Part shown: one piece after another, positions 1 through 31,359 of the stretch
How positions within the stretch are numbered: position 1 is the first letter of the stretch
Layout of the letters: each line of letters opens with the position of its first letter
From: Chimonanthus salicifolius
Lineage: Eukaryota > Streptophyta > Magnoliopsida > Laurales > Calycanthaceae
NCBI GenBank assembly: GCA_013350335.1
Contig: CM023534.1
Coordinates: 3,596,001-3,660,000, forward strand
Direction: 5' to 3'
Length of the DNA stretch: 64,000 nucleotides
The notes under the pieces: model-generated
Databases searched by the model: none
Told to the model about the DNA's origin: nothing
Seen by the model: the letters and a program-made list of their open reading frames with translations, nothing else
Made by a program: the position numbers and the translations under genes

Positions 1-583
1 TGCCACGGTTAGACATTATACACATGGAACTCCTGACATAATTTTTATTCCAACACTTAGTTATTTTATAATGCCCTTCTAAGTTCTAAGTGACATGCTT
101 CGGTTCATTGAGAACTTATATTCTTTAAAAGTTTTTTTTTTTTTTTTTAACTGTTGGTGACAACTTGAGTTGTATGTCAAACTTCCTCTTTTACAGATTT
201 CTATGGCAAGGATCGAAACATCTTCATCACATTTAGAAATTTTATATAGTGAACCATTCATTATAACATACTTTTCTATGGGCCCCAGGCATTAGTGCCC
301 CTTCACCTACTACCCACGTTGCAAAACTCATTTCACTCAGCTGAGTCAGCCAAGTCAACTCACTCGAGTGGAAAATTAAGTAACTTGATCAAAACTCAAT
401 TGGACACCAATTTTCAATCTAACTTGGACGACTTGCCACGTCATACAAAAACTTGGGTAAGTGACTGACTCAGCTCAATCAAGCCATGTGTGGGCAGGAA
501 ATGAAAGAGAATTTTAAGACTCTTAACGGCAAACTTGGAAACTTATATAAACACCTAGAAAAACTAATCCCATTGCAAAAAAC

Positions 584-586
<3 letters not shown>

Positions 587-614
<28 letters not shown>
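587..614. repeat. (GA)n microsatellite
   Basis: About 14 GA units. Short Arg-Glu-rich reading frames across it come from the repeat and are not genes. Confidence 0.95.
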
Positions 615-776
615 CCCAGCCCAGGTTCTTTGATCTTTCATTCTTTTTCTTCTTTTTCTTTTTCCTGATTCCTCCTCTCCTTCCATTTTTCAATTGTTGC
701 AGACTTTTTTCCTTCATTAGATATTCTTCTTTCTTCTCCTTTTTCTATTTCTTTGGTTTTTGTTTTCCTTTTTATT

Positions 777-850
<74 letters not shown>
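777..850. repeat. Compound (TC)n(TA)n(TG)n microsatellite
   Basis: Three pure dinucleotide blocks run directly into each other: TC, then TA, then TG. The order suggests stepwise slippage seeded by point changes at block borders. Confidence 0.95.
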
Positions 851-1162
851 ATTATGTATTTATGCATGCAAGCATGTACGTATGTAGTTATAATATGTTA
901 AAATAACATTATTTTAACATATTTGACCGAGTTTTGACTTTTTCACTTGGTAAAAAATATGGGATTTAACTACATCTTTCAAATGTGATCAATCCAATGA
1001 CACAATGAAACCTGGGTGAGATCAACTTTGGACAGTGCAATTGACCTGGTTGAGCTCAGATAATAACCAAGTTCATACATATCCGACTAATATGGGGGAG
1101 GACTGGAAGATAGGTGGAAAATAAGCATCACAGGGACAAAGAACAAGAGTTATAAAATATAC

Positions 1163-19740
<18,578 letters not shown>

Positions 19741-19741
19741 T

Positions 19742-19743
<2 letters not shown>

Positions 19744-19771
<28 letters not shown>
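19744..19771 (-). repeat. (CT)n tract in the SIK1-like 5' leader
   Basis: In the mRNA sense this is a pure CU repeat of about 14 units ending four bases before the start codon at 19740. CT/GA leader tracts are common in plants and can bind GAGA (BBR/BPC) factors; that role here is inference. Confidence 0.85.
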
Positions 19772-19775
<4 letters not shown>

Positions 19776-22700
19776 GCAGGAAACGACGAGTGGAAGACTT
19801 CGGTCTCTGAGGCAAAGGGGATTGATCGTGTGGAGAAGGACGGGTCCACCCTTGACCACTTTTACACTCTCGTCTAATGTGGATCAACTAATCTTGGGCA
19901 CAAAATTCATTTTTGTTTATAATTTATATGATGAATATTTATACGAAATTTAACATATTTATAATTAATTATTTATATACCATGCTTATGGATGGATTTT
20001 CATCTATGATGATGATTTCTCATCTATGATGATTTAAACATTGTAACAAATCTCATTCTCAGGATATTAATGGTAATTATTAACAGCGGAATATTTTTAA
20101 GTTCTTGTGTTTTTATCTAGAATTTATGGAAAAATCTCATGGAAAATATAATATTTAAAAATAATAAAAATAAATATAATAAAAAAATAATGTGGCTGGT
20201 GTTTGAAAATATAAATGATATTTTAGAAATAAAAAATATATATTTGGCCCAAGTATTTTTCATGGAAAGTTAATGGTAAAATCTTGTAATTTTAATGGAA
20301 ATTTACCGTTTTTCGTGATAAAGACACATTTTTAATAGAAATTTACCGTAAAAAAGGCAGATGCCAAAAACCAGATTTTTAAAGTGCGAAAGTTATTTTG
20401 CCAATATTTTCATGATAAAAATAAAAATATCGAAAATATTTGTTACATTGAATTTAAGTGCAGCTCTAGCAGATGTCCCACTGTAAAACACATAATATTT
20501 TGAACATGGAGGTCAGATCTACTAATTATAAAAATTTATAAAAGTTATCTAATTTGTAAGAAAAAGATTCGTACAATCATCTTAGTAATTGATTTTAATA
20601 ACTTTTTTTATATATTTTAATCATCAGTTTAATAATAAAGATGTTTCAAATGAAATGTAAATTGGAAAAAAGAGAGTACTAATTTTATATATGAAATTCA
20701 TTATAAACTAGGCTTCATATTATTGGACGTTTGTATTTAGATGCCAAAAAAACTCAAATATTTTATAGTTTTGCACATCATTATACAATTTTAATAGTTC
20801 CAATGATGGTCATTACCATATAATGTATATTAATATAAATTATACCTCTGAATTAGTGGTAACTGGCCTCTTAGGAGTGATAATGACATGAAATTTAAAT
20901 ATTAGATCTATTTAATAAATAGGTTGTCATCTTGTTAAATGGATAAATAGTAGTAAAACTCAAATTTAATAATTTAGATATTTAATTCAACCAACTTCAT
21001 TCAACTTGGCATTTTAACTATAGTTTATGAATTTATGTAAATTTCATCTTAAAAACGTTGAGTTAAACATCTTCAATCCGATAAATGGATCTACTTGTCA
21101 TTCCAAAATATAGAAATTTATATTGAGAGTTTTAATAATAGAAATTCCTTATTTTTATTCTTGAAATCGCCTCTATTTAAAATGACAAAAGACCAATTAA
21201 ATTTGATTATATAAAAACAATTTTTTATTTTATTTTTTAAACAAAAAGCACCTCAAACATAAATAATGGAGAATGTATTTGTTAATAAATTTTAATATTT
21301 AAATTTATAGATACAAAATTGACTCTTTTCCACCCGTATCCCACTCTCCATCCATTGACACTAGGCTACAATTTTGATTGCATTTTTATTTTCAAGCCTA
21401 TATTATTGAACAATGTTAAATATATTTGGGACTCATTGTATACCTATACCAAAAAAACAAAAAAAAAAAAAAAACACAGTGATCATAGTCGCAGACTTAC
21501 AGGCAGCTGGAGTTGCGAGCACAAAATGTGATCCAGTAGGGTTGTAGTTCCATTCGAACCCAGAAATTCTACACATGGTTTTGACATTTTCAATCTAACT
21601 AATAATCAAATGAAATCATATTAGCCCAGTTAACAATTAAATTAATTTAAATAAAGTTTAACACCTCCATGTATCGCGCTATCCTATCTCGAACTTTCCA
21701 CTAGCCTCAGGTGCCAATTCCTGAAGCAACCTACAAAATCAACATGAAAAACATGGGCATGATGTTGGCAATTGCTGACTGGTTTAATGATGTTGGGTTT
21801 GGATGTGCCATTTAAACAATCAGTCAAGTGTGAATCACTGGGTTGAGCCAAACCCTGTTATTCTCAGTGATGAACCTGGACCTAAGCCGGCTGGGGGTAT
21901 ATTTACTAAATGAGGAATTAAAAATCCATCTAATATGCAGGTGAATTCACACAGCATGGCCACAAAAATTCAGCTTGCACTTGATGATTGGAATCAAAGC
22001 TCTGGCAGAAAAGGCTAAAACCCAATGACTACAGAAAGATATTTCCCAGGGGCGGCGGGGAAAGAGTCAAACAAGAAGAGATGGCTATCACCCTTGAGCT
22101 CAACTGGGGCTTTTGGTTCTACTCTCAGACTACAACCAGAAACTGTGCTCGAAATCATACCCACATCAACAGGGTGAAGAGGGGATTCTTTGGTTTCCTT
22201 TTGGTGCTGGGTTCTGTTTGGGCGTCTCATGCTTGTTTCACTTCAAGTGGGGACAATTATCACGGCAAGGTAAATGAAAAGAGGATACACTTTGTAATGC
22301 TAAAATCTTGTAATAAAAACATACAAGAACCCAAACAAGGGCTAAGATTGTCACCCAACCTAAGGCAGAAATCAGTTCTCTTTAAAACTACAAAGTTTGA
22401 GTCAAATCAAAGGAACAACAAATTACTTCAAGAGATCATGAATGACCAAAGTATCCAACATTCTCGTTCGAACCAAGCATTTAAATAGTTGATACAGGTA
22501 ACTATGTCTGAGTTTTCACACGGTAATCCAAAAAAATAATATTTGATACAGGTGAAAACCTTAAGATATTCACGAGTCATGACTCACAGCTACCATTTTT
22601 ATGTATTTATTGAGAGATGCATATAATTGAATTGTCCATCACGAAATCATCAGTGCCATCCAGTAGGAAGTAGTTCATTTGCAGGGCGATTATAGGACAG

Positions 22701-23582
22701 TTGAAATTGTTTTGGTGGAGTCATGGAGATCTCTGCTCCATCATACAGTGACTGTAACACTGGACGTAGAACTTCTAATGTGGCCCGTGCCTGTATAGAA
22801 TACTAACTTCAATGAAGAAATCCATAGTATTGTTATTTTCCTCTACACTTCGAAGAGGAGGCCCAAGCAACGAGACAGCACCTTCAAAATTAATATAAAA
22901 AAATGACAAGATTCTTTCCTCTCAGTCAAACTGAGAAATAACACCTCTGAAAAGAGGAGAAAAAAATCGAAAGGAGGTTCAAGAAGCGTCGCTTGTGAAG
23001 GGAGGTTTTGAGTCCAATTTACGTTCAAACTCTGTTGGATCACACTTGGACTCATGTATGTGTCTAAAGAGGTGTACACACGCTCTGAAAGATTAATCGA
23101 GTAAAATCCCTAGCGAGATGGTGCATTTTAGCAAAGGACTGATACTCATTTGATGGATGCTAAAATAGTCACTTTTTTATTTTAACCTAGATAAAGGATT
23201 ACTTAATTTGTAAAAGAAAGCTGCACAAACTTAAAACCATTAAGCTAGGTTGGATGGATCCTATATTGATAGGAAAGAGTGGCATCAGATGTGCAAATAA
23301 CCTCCAAACGCCTACGAGAAATCAGAAAAACTGGAGACAATGTCAACACATTCTTTCCAAATTTGCAAATATGAACACATTCTTTTCAGATTTACAAGAT
23401 GTCAAGTATAGAGATATTCCTGAAAAATAAATTTTAGAAAATAAAATAAATTAATATTAATGAAAAAATAAAAATGTAAAAACAAAAATAGAAGTAAATT
23501 AGAAATAAGAAATATAAGTTAAAGAAAGAATAATTGAAAAGGCAGTAAAACAAAAAAGAAAAGAACACTTAAAATCGAAGGT
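19772..23582. other. Intergenic, SIK1-like promoter side and AT-rich DNA
   Basis: From 19772 to about 19880 is the upstream side of the SIK1-like start; no clear TATA box was seen. From 19900 to 21480 is strongly AT-rich with no recognised element. Around 21540-21560 a box-B-like GGGTTCGAATGG on the minus strand hints at an old SINE. A weak open frame at 22081-22488 is listed separately. Confidence 0.5.
22081..22488 (+). other. Unconfirmed open frame, 135 codons
   Basis: An ATG-started frame of 135 codons (the frame is open upstream to 21988, but from a non-ATG codon). It holds a short hydrophobic run (GFFGFLLVLGSVWA) and a basic, Asn/Gln-rich C-terminus. I recognise no domain. The region is moderately less AT-rich than its surroundings. 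It may be noncoding or a transposon relic; I would not call it a gene without transcript evidence. Confidence 0.15.
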
Positions 23583-23591
23583 CTAGATTAT
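23583..23591. repeat. Target-site duplication, left copy
   Basis: CTAGATTAT here and CTAGATTGT at 24554-24562 (eight of nine matching) border the foldback element. Confidence 0.75.
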
Positions 23592-24553
23592 GGCTCGGCA
23601 TTTAGACACCTCCATTTTCTATCAACAGACACCGCATTTTGAATTTTTAGTGGAAATTACGTTTCTGTCCTTCCGTGTGAAATCGTGCAATTGAACAGAC
23701 AGTTCGTTTTCGTTTCGATCGATCTTATGCGTATACAATCGTGCGATTGATTCCAGGGATCGTGCGATCGATTCCAGGGATCGTGCGATCGATTCCAGGG
23801 ATCGTGCGATTGATTCTCCAAAGGGAGTGAAGAGGAATTTTCAAAAGAGGTCATTTCTCGACCAATTTTTACAAACAATGTATCAAAATTCAATCTACTC
23901 TGAATTTTATGAACTCCGGGACTGATTTTAAGTGAACATGGTATAGTTTTGGACTTAAAAAATCATATCCAAAGAATTAAGGAAAAATTATGAACTCCAA
24001 ACCAATCGTGCAAATGTTACAGTTGACAGGGAAGCTACTTCTCGACCGATTTTTACAAACAAGGTATCAAAATTTATTTACTCTGAATTTTATGAACTCT
24101 GTGATTAATTTTAAGTGGAAATGGTATAATTTTGAGCTTAAAAATTTATATCCAAATAATTAAGAGGGACGATAATTTTTTCTTAATTCTTTGAGTATGA
24201 TTTTTGAAGTCCAAAACTATACCCTTTTCACTTAAAATCAGTCCCGGAGTTCATAAAATTCAGAGTAGATGAATTCTGATACGTTGTTTGTAAAAATCGG
24301 TCGAGAAATGACCTTTTTTGAAAATCTCTCTCCATTCCATTTGGAGAATCAATCGCACGATTCCTAGAATCAATCACACGATCCCTGGAATCAATCGCAC
24401 GATTGTATACGCCTAAGATCCATCGATCGAAGATAAAACGAACTATCTATTCAATCGCACGATTTCACAAGGAAGGGCAGGAACATAATTTCCACTAAAA
24501 ATTCAAAATGTGGTGTCTGCTGACAGAAAATGGGAGTGTCTAAATGCCAAACC
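23592..24553. mobile_element. Foldback (MULE-like) element with long inverted arms
   Basis: The left arm (23592 to about 23985) and right arm (about 24175 to 24553) are inverted copies of each other. Both begin GG(C/T)T(C/T)GGCATTTAGACAC inward. Each arm carries a run of about 21-bp units built on ATCGTGCGATCGATTCCAGGG (three to four on the left, about three decayed on the right). The centre (about 24015-24170) holds a third, direct partial copy of the inner arm sequence, starting near CTACTTCTCGACC. The 9-bp target duplication and long inverted ends fit non-autonomous Mutator-like elements. No transposase frame. Confidence 0.8.
23745..23818. repeat. 21-bp tandem repeat in the foldback left arm
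   Basis: Units alternate GCGATTGATTCC and GCGATCGATTCC followed by AGGGATCGT. The same repeat appears inverted and diverged at 24345-24405. Confidence 0.85.
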
Positions 24554-24562
24554 CTAGATTGT

Positions 24563-25747
24563 ATGGCAAGGAAGAAATCTTCTTTGTCTAATGGATACAA
24601 ATTCTTTAAAAAGAAATTCTTTAACAAATGAAAATAAAAGGGATTACACCATAACCGTAAGAACAAATGAAATCCAAAAGTGACCACCCATCAATGATTT
24701 AATGTAGTTGCTTGAATGTTTTTATATATCCTCATACTTTTAATTCCAAAATGCAGGGGTAGTTCTGTCTTTCTAAATCACAGTTTTTTGAGTTGCTAGA
24801 TTGAGCCCATGGCCTAATCAACAATGGAAGGCCACACTACGAATAAAGAATATGAAATATGAAAGAATTTCTCTAATGAAGTATGGAAAGAATTTCTCTA
24901 AAGATCTTGGTCGTTCTAAGTGAATGCAATGCCTGTTTTGGTTCCTTTATTCCATCTTATTTCTTGCAGGCAGAGATAGGGGAGATTCAAAATAGGGCTA
25001 TTGTCCTCTTATATTCCTTCACCTGGTGTGTCAGAGATGAAGAGGAGAGGACTCTGCATGCATACAATACTAAGATTTAAGCATTTCCCTCACTTCCTTC
25101 CATGCATTCCTATTCTTTATAGGTTTCTATCTTCTGGCCAAGTTTTAAGTATTTCTCAAAGGCAACATTGTATGGTGATTCCGAGGCTTAGGCTTTAGAG
25201 TAGGTGGATCCATTGGAATCACATATAGATTGTGTAGAAATGGAGTTCTATTATCATCACACTGGATATCCCTATCTTTTCTCTCTCTCTCTTTTTTTTG
25301 AAAAGATAAAAGGATGCCACTAATTGATTATCTTTGAGAAGAATGGTATAGATTATTATCTCCATTTTATTACATGCATTTAGGACACTGGTATTACTCA
25401 TTTGGTAACTTAAAAGAGTCTCCATTTCACATATACAGGAGACCTGATGGTAATACCATCAGGACCTAAATATATACATGAAATGATTGCTGACTTTACT
25501 AAAGAAAAATCAAATAGAACACGAGAGGAGGAGGAGATAAGGCACAACCTATATTAGATAGAATAAAGCAGCATAGTCGATCATCATCCATGACTGCCAA
25601 AATGGCAAAGTGTAGAAAACTTGGATAACAAATATCAAACTCTGGACAAAACATGTTCCTACTTGTAATCCGGTTCAGTGAAGATACCTATTTCACAAAG
25701 TGGCATCAGAACCATTAGCTTCCTCTAGTTTCCAGTTCCAAAATGGA
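24563..25747. other. Intergenic and SF3B1 3' flank
   Basis: No gene seen. Near 25280-25300 a T-run followed by GAAAAGATAAAAGG could be the 3' end of another minus-strand LINE, but no RNase H residues could be read. The SF3B1 3' UTR occupies an undefined part next to 25747. Confidence 0.4.
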
Positions 25748-28700
25748 TCAGATGAACATCGTCAGCTCTGGCCTGCTGTAAATATTACTGCCCTCATCTT
25801 CCATTATTGGATAAGCAGCCACTAGGGTATCTTGTGCTCCAATGTACAGTGAATTGTAAATCTTCCAATAAACTTCTCTCACTTTCCTGGCTGGATGGAA
25901 CAGCCCCTGAAGACAGTAGTTCAAAATAACAGCTGCACCCAATGCCACCCGCATCCCTTCAATGGCTTCCATGACTGCATTTATAACATGGGGTGATGTC
26001 TCAAATATGTTTGGCCACACATAATTAAGAAGATGAACCAAAGCATCTTCACAGCCCAACCCAGCAACGCCTAAAGCCATATGCTTAACAGCAGAAGCAG
26101 CTGTCTGCCTGTGAACCAGATCCCTATCCATAAGAGCATCCTCAAGCAATGGTGTCACTGCATAAATATAATCCTTCCCCATCTCTCCTATGTATTCAAA
26201 AAGGAAAGACAGAGATTTCAACACCCCATTTTGCACATTCAGCTCTGGTACACGGTACTCGTTCATTAGAGCTGGTAGAACGGTAAACGGTGAGCATGTT
26301 TCTGCAACAATTGCAATAGCCACAGTTGTACAGACACGGTTCTGACGCTCTTGAACCTTCAGATTATTCAGCAGGGTCGCCAAGACATCTTGTGGCCCAA
26401 TTGCTTTTGCAATGTACCCAAAAGTATTCACAGTTGCACGCCTGATTCCCTTCTTGTGGGCCTTCAACATCTCAAGGAGCTCAAAACAGATCCTCATCCA
26501 CTCTCTTGCAGGAACAAATTCTGCACCACGATCAGCTATTCTACCAACAAGATCAATACAGTTCTCCTGAACTTTCTCATGCCTGTTCTTCAAAATAGGA
26601 GTCAACCGTGGAAGCAGATCCTTTATTGGAGGAGTCATTTTGGTCATACCAATAACATTCACAATGGCCTTCAATGCTCCCAAAATAGATCCAAGCACTT
26701 CGGGGTACTCTTCTCCCAAGTACTCATACAACACAACACCCAAGTGCCCCATCAGCTGTTCTTCTTGGCACTGCTTCATAACAACTGCAATCCTCGAAAT
26801 AAGATCTGCAGCTTGCTGCCTCACCTTAGCACTCTTGTTGTTCAGACGCCATTTAATAGTACCACAAATCTGAGGAAGGTACGGTTTCACCCTCTGTCCG
26901 AGGGCATTCACCACAGCACCAAACCCATTGAGCATTACATTAGCATCGTCACTGGTCTGTTCTTGGAAAGCATACAGGATCCCATCGATCAGAAGCTCTT
27001 CCAACCGAGCATCAATATCTGAAGCCCCCAAATTTGCAACTACCTTTTCAATTGTCTCCATCACCATACGCCTATATGGTTCACTCTCATCTTTAAGATC
27101 CTCAACAATTCTTCCCACTATATCTGCAACACCTACCTTGTTGGCTATTTCTACAGTTGTGTCCACAAGCTGTCTATAGTTCCTGCGATCTAGAGCCATC
27201 CTTCTCACCCAGAAGTGTCGGAAGAACTCAGGAAGAATATCACTTCGGATATAGTCTGCCTCAACCCCTTCAGTACTCACACACTGCTTTACAACTTTCA
27301 GTACAATCTTCTTCATTTCCTCATCAGGTGATTGGAACTCACGGATCAATACAAACATCACTTCCTTCGTGTAATAACTTGCATATATCGCATCCATGAG
27401 AGGAATAATGAAACCAATTGCTTTCAAGAAAGCTGCCAAGACCTTCCCTCGATGTGATCTGATACCCTTCCAAAGAGGTTTCAAGACTGAATCAAAGCTT
27501 TCAATACCATATGGTGCAGCTGCCTCAGCAAGTGCAGCAAGTGACAACGCTGTGATTGTCCTGACTTTCTGGTTCTCATCATTAAGACCATGTTCAATGA
27601 TTTCAACAAGAGACCTTAGATGTGGAAGGACTGCACAGCCCATAAGAATGGCAATCTGTTGTACAATCTTAATCCCCGTGTGCCGAGCTTGCCAAGACTT
27701 CTTACTCTGACACACAGCTTTCAAAAATGGCAACAATGCAGGGATACCCAGTGCAGAGGCCACGACACTGAAAGCCCTTGCAGTTGTGTTCCTCACATAT
27801 TCATCAATATTATCAATATCCGGTCGCATCGCAGCAATCATAGTTGCCAATCCAGCTGCTTTGCTGAGATTAGAAATGATCTCCCTTCCCTCTACACGAG
27901 CATAATAGTCCTCATCAATCAACAACGGTTCAATCACCACAAGAATCTTGTGTACGAAGGGACGAACTAGCTCATCCAATTTGTACAGGACTCTGTCAAT
28001 GACCTTAACAAGAAGATGCCTCTCTTGATCTTCCAATGTTGGCTGCATAAGCAACGGAAGGATGCGGTTGAACAGTGGTCCAGCCCCAAATTCTCGGGCT
28101 TTATCTGTAAGTTGTCGCAGCGCTGTTTTCCTTTGCGGGGGGGTCCCATTCTTGACCTTAAGTAACAGCTTCATGATCTTACGCTCCTTTTGTTCATCTG
28201 GTGACAGCTGCTCTTCATCTTCTTCATTCAGCAAGGCACCAAAGTACTGATAATCCTCTGGCTTCATAAATGGCAACCCACCAGGTGCTTCTTTCATTAC
28301 ATCAAATTGTTGGCCACGATTCTCTTCAGGGATTGCATACAGAGGAGTTCCCAAGGGTGTGGGAGTGGCAAGAAGCTTTCTAGCCGGAGTCCTGATTGGT
28401 ACATAAGATGCTGGTGGCTCCAAAATCTTATATCCTTCTTGTGGAAACATAGCATCAAGTTCCTCATCAGTCAACGGCCGATTTCTTTCTTCAATATCTC
28501 TCTCCCACCTCAGAAGATTATACTGCTCAGGTGTAATGGCACCACGAAGATTGATAGCTCCTGGGGTTGGGGTTGCAAGGTCAATACCACCAACTGGAGT
28601 CACACCAGGAGTAAAAGCTGCTGCTGGGGTTGCACCAGGCATTGGGGTTGCACTCCCCATACTAGCAGGAGTCTCATCCCATCTCGACCTCTGACGCTTC

Positions 28701-29575
28701 GGTGTTGGGGTAGCAAGTCCAGCAAGCTTCGGTGTTGCATCCCATGTCATTCCTGCTGGTGTCGCACCAGGAGTGGCTCCACCAGCAGCCGGAGTTCCAT
28801 CAGAATCAGCCAGGCGGCCTGGTGTTGGTGTCTCATCCCAACGGTTACGACGAGAAATTGATGGCGTAGCATCAGCCACCCGACCGGGAGTTGGGGTAGC
28901 ATCCCATCGACCAATCCCTGGAGTAGAATCTGGCAAGTCCCAGTCAGAAGCAGATGCAGTTTTTGCTTTCTTGCTTGTAGTATCCTGTTCCAGAGATTGA
29001 TCCCATCTGTTCCTCCTCTTCTGAGTAGCCTGACCAGGAGCAGAGTCCCTCTGCCCGTCTGAAGTCTTCCTCTCCTCTTCTTCTTTCTTCTTCTTTGCAA
29101 TATCCCTCAACGTCTCTTCCTTCAGTCTCTTCAGTGCCTCCTCCTTCATAACATCCTTATAAGTCCTCACAGAAGGGTCAGGAGTCTTATCTCCCATCGC
29201 AAAGGGATCATTTCTGTCAGGTGAGATGACCCGGTCAAGCCTGCGTTTCCTGTAATCATCCTCCCTATCAATTATCTTCAGAGGCTTCTTAAAACCAATA
29301 TCATCATCATCGTCACCACCCATTCCTCTGGGCAATTCCTTCAACACCGACTTGGGTGCAGTATAAGATGGTAACTTCCTGCCAACCTCACGCTCAGCAG
29401 CATCTTGATCCTCCTCCTCTTCATTGACAGGGATTGAGCGCTCATAGCCCTCAAAACGGTTTCCACCCCCATAGAGATCAGCATCAAAAGTAACTGCAGT
29501 GAGAGATGCAAGCTCCTGTTCCTTCTTTTTCCTCTCTTCTTGGACCTTAGCTATGTCAGTATCAAGTGGTTCCAT
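25748..29575 (-). CDS. SF3B1: Splicing factor 3B subunit 1 (SF3b155), single coding exon
   Basis: An uninterrupted 1275-codon frame, close to the 1269 residues I recall for Arabidopsis and 1304 for human. SF3B1 is the HEAT-repeat scaffold of SF3b in the U2 snRNP; it clamps the branch-site/U2 duplex in the nucleus. The start is the ATG at 29575: five in-frame codons upstream lead only to a TTG, and [15 protein letters not shown] aligns with plant starts. Residues about 120-400 are Thr/Pro-rich with repeated RWDETP/RWDATP motifs, the UHM-ligand and CDK/phospho-site region. IPEENRGQQ and [14 protein letters not shown] (p14-contact region) follow. The C-terminal two thirds are HEAT repeats, nearly identical to family sequence, including [11 protein letters not shown], which covers the human Lys700 hotspot. 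No truncation or frameshift. Confidence 0.98.
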   Translation of the reverse strand: MEPLDTDIAKVQEERKKKEQELASLTAVTFDADLYGGGNRFEGYERSIPVNEEEEDQDAAEREVGRKLPSYTAPKSVLKELPRGMGGDDDDDIGFKKPLKIIDREDDYRKRRLDRVISPDRNDPFAMGDKTPDPSVRTYKDVMKEEALKRLKEETLRDIAKKKKEEEERKTSDGQRDSAPGQATQKRRNRWDQSLEQDTTSKKAKTASASDWDLPDSTPGIGRWDATPTPGRVADATPSISRRNRWDETPTPGRLADSDGTPAAGGATPGATPAGMTWDATPKLAGLATPTPKRQRSRWDETPASMGSATPMPGATPAAAFTPGVTPVGGIDLATPTPGAINLRGAITPEQYNLLRWERDIEERNRPLTDEELDAMFPQEGYKILEPPASYVPIRTPARKLLATPTPLGTPLYAIPEENRGQQFDVMKEAPGGLPFMKPEDYQYFGALLNEEDEEQLSPDEQKERKIMKLLLKVKNGTPPQRKTALRQLTDKAREFGAGPLFNRILPLLMQPTLEDQERHLLVKVIDRVLYKLDELVRPFVHKILVVIEPLLIDEDYYARVEGREIISNLSKAAGLATMIAAMRPDIDNIDEYVRNTTARAFSVVASALGIPALLPFLKAVCQSKKSWQARHTGIKIVQQIAILMGCAVLPHLRSLVEIIEHGLNDENQKVRTITALSLAALAEAAAPYGIESFDSVLKPLWKGIRSHRGKVLAAFLKAIGFIIPLMDAIYASYYTKEVMFVLIREFQSPDEEMKKIVLKVVKQCVSTEGVEADYIRSDILPEFFRHFWVRRMALDRRNYRQLVDTTVEIANKVGVADIVGRIVEDLKDESEPYRRMVMETIEKVVANLGASDIDARLEELLIDGILYAFQEQTSDDANVMLNGFGAVVNALGQRVKPYLPQICGTIKWRLNNKSAKVRQQAADLISRIAVVMKQCQEEQLMGHLGVVLYEYLGEEYPEVLGSILGALKAIVNVIGMTKMTPPIKDLLPRLTPILKNRHEKVQENCIDLVGRIADRGAEFVPAREWMRICFELLEMLKAHKKGIRRATVNTFGYIAKAIGPQDVLATLLNNLKVQERQNRVCTTVAIAIVAETCSPFTVLPALMNEYRVPELNVQNGVLKSLSFLFEYIGEMGKDYIYAVTPLLEDALMDRDLVHRQTAASAVKHMALGVAGLGCEDALVHLLNYVWPNIFETSPHVINAVMEAIEGMRVALGAAVILNYCLQGLFHPARKVREVYWKIYNSLYIGAQDTLVAAYPIMEDEGSNIYSRPELTMFI

Positions 29576-29645
29576 CTCTCTTCTATTCAAAACCCAAATT
29601 CAGTATACTGACCCAAAATATTTGAACTCGTTCTCTTATTCAAAT

Positions 29646-30419
29646 CTGCAGAAACAATAAAATTCAAATCATGAACACAAATCATCATATTGCAGAAAGG
29701 GAAGTTGATGTAGTTCCAGAAACAAATTTGAAACCATAGATCCGCATAAATTAAACAGAATATATCCAAAACACAAACACAAACGCACATACACACACAG
29801 AGAAGGGAGGGGTGGAAGAGAGTATGATTTATTTATTTATTTTTAAAAAAATAAAGTACAAACCAAAAACATACTCGAAACTGCAACATTCGAAGAGGAA
29901 AAATACAATAGTAGCATGTAATCGCATGATCAATCCGACAAATTCTCACAATTCAATTCAACCGCCAAACTTAAGGTCTTTGTCTGGAAACCAGGACCTA
30001 ATTTGTACTAAATCAGAAATTCGTAAAAGACTTAATGATTCATTTCGGTGCTTGGAAAGGAAAAGAGCTTTCTTGGAAAAAAAAAAAAAGCATTTCTTGC
30101 AGAGTGGTTATTCAGGGATAGATTCGATTTGAACCAGTTTTTTTGTTTGAAATAGCTATTTTCCAGACAATTACTTTCCTTTCCATGCACAAATTGGAGC
30201 CATAGCAACATCAGAAAGTCTGTAATTCACGCAAAAGAAACAAATAGAAGAATCAGAAAGTTGATTATGAAAGAATAGTTAAGGAAATTGAAGAAAACTG
30301 TAGAGATTCATAGATTATGACCGAAATAACATAAACCAAAAATTATTTTCTACGCCTAAATAACATAAAAATGATTGGTAATACAAGAACTTGACGATTA
30401 CCGATCTAATGAGGCTAAC
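29646..30419 (-). other. Probable SF3B1 5'-leader intron
   Basis: On the minus strand a donor CTTAG|GTTAG (intron from 30419) pairs with an acceptor TTTCTGCAG|ATTTG (exon resumes at 29645), 70 bases before the ATG. The proposed first exon, about 30490 to 30420, is noncoding. The interval also holds a CA/TG-rich stretch at about 29768-29800. Inferred from splice signals and from the TATA box upstream, not from transcripts. Confidence 0.65.
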
Positions 30420-30516
30420 CTAAGGTCGGGGTTCAATGGAAGAAAAAGGGCTCCAAAGCTAGGTTTCTGATGCCTCCTTTCGAAGAAGCAATAGGGTAAA
30501 ACCGAGAGAACCACGC

Positions 30517-30524
30517 TTTATATA
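30517..30524 (-). promoter_or_regulatory. TATA box for SF3B1
   Basis: TATATAAA on the minus strand, in the context CCTATATAAAGCG. It would place the transcript start near 30490, matching the proposed leader exon. Confidence 0.6.
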
Positions 30525-30529
30525 GGACT

Positions 30530-31053
30530 CCGGAAAGCGGCGTGCACTTAAAAGCCCCGTGGCTGGTATTTTTTCATTTAGAAGTAGCCCCGTGGCTGGT
30601 ATACAGATCAGCTCTAGCTTAGATAATTTTTTAATTTTATAAAATTAAAATATTATTTATTTATTTTACTAAATAAAGAAATTTATTTATTTAAATTAAA
30701 TTAAATATATAATTCAAGGATTTTAACAATTATTATTTTTATGTAAAAATATTTAAATAAAAAATTCATAATTAAATGCTCAAAGTCTATAATTTTATGT
30801 AATTATATTAATCTAAAGTAAATGGGGGCAGACCAAGCACTATATTGTCGTTGACAAAAATTTGAATGGTTCAAAAGCAATATCCCACCCGATTTACACT
30901 CATCCAAATGCAGCCTTAGTACTGGTATAGATGGTATGAAGGAAAAGAAAAGATGTAAGTAAAAATATCTTCTTCAGAGTCACCGCATCTGCCACACTGA
31001 TTCTGTAGTCGATACGTATAGACCTTGATTTTCTCAATATAGCGAGGGATACA
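30530..31053. other. Intergenic, SF3B1 upstream flank
   Basis: AT-rich (especially 30620-30800). A 17-bp segment, GCCCCGTGGCTGGTATT/A, is repeated at 30555 and 30586. No gene seen. Confidence 0.5.
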
Positions 31054-31252
31054 TGTAATGACTCGGCCCAACCTAATCCGCCTCTGAACACAATACAAAA
31101 TTGTTCGCATTGGGCCTCGCATGTGCGCACGAGCGAGTCCGCACGGCTTTACCTTTGGATCTGGGCCCACGGTAGGCCCAAAACGCATTGCACTATATTT
31201 GAGGATATGGCTACATATAAACCCAAGCCCCTTCATGGGTAGGAGTATCATA
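31054..31252 (-). repeat. TRIM 3' LTR (internally deleted)
   Basis: Begins TGTAATGACTCGGCCCAAC on the plus strand. Compared with the other LTR it lacks about 110 bp before its right end. Its inner terminus has decayed (TA instead of CA on the plus strand). Confidence 0.85.
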
Positions 31253-31359
31253 ATCCACCCCCCAAAAGCCTTGAGCCATCTCTGGCTCGACTCACACAAT
31301 CTAGTGGAAGACAGTAGGCCCACACAGTCCGAGTGTTAAACTGAGGCTCTGATACCAAT

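Larger units (their letters stand above)
1..1162 (-). other. Last visible intron of the SIK1-like gene
   Basis: This stretch follows the donor at 1162-1161 and holds no recognisable SIK1 C-terminal exon on the minus strand, so it is read as intron. It contains a (GA)n tract near 587-614 and a compound microsatellite at 777-850. I see nothing else. Confidence 0.6.

Noticed and set aside
23745..23818. Regularly spaced 21-bp repeats that might suggest a CRISPR-like array
   Set aside because: There are no unique spacers, the repeats are part of a transposon arm present again in inverted form, and the genome is a plant.
26351..27022. Plus-strand 223-codon open frame opposite SF3B1
   Set aside because: It is an antisense shadow of the highly conserved SF3B1 HEAT-repeat coding sequence; no independent signals.
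28307..28861. Plus-strand 184-codon Cys/Ser/Arg-rich frame opposite SF3B1
   Set aside because: Antisense shadow of the Thr/Pro/Trp-rich repeat region of SF3B1.
29576..29590. Five-codon N-terminal extension of SF3B1
   Set aside because: It would begin at TTG; the first ATG (29575) matches the family start.
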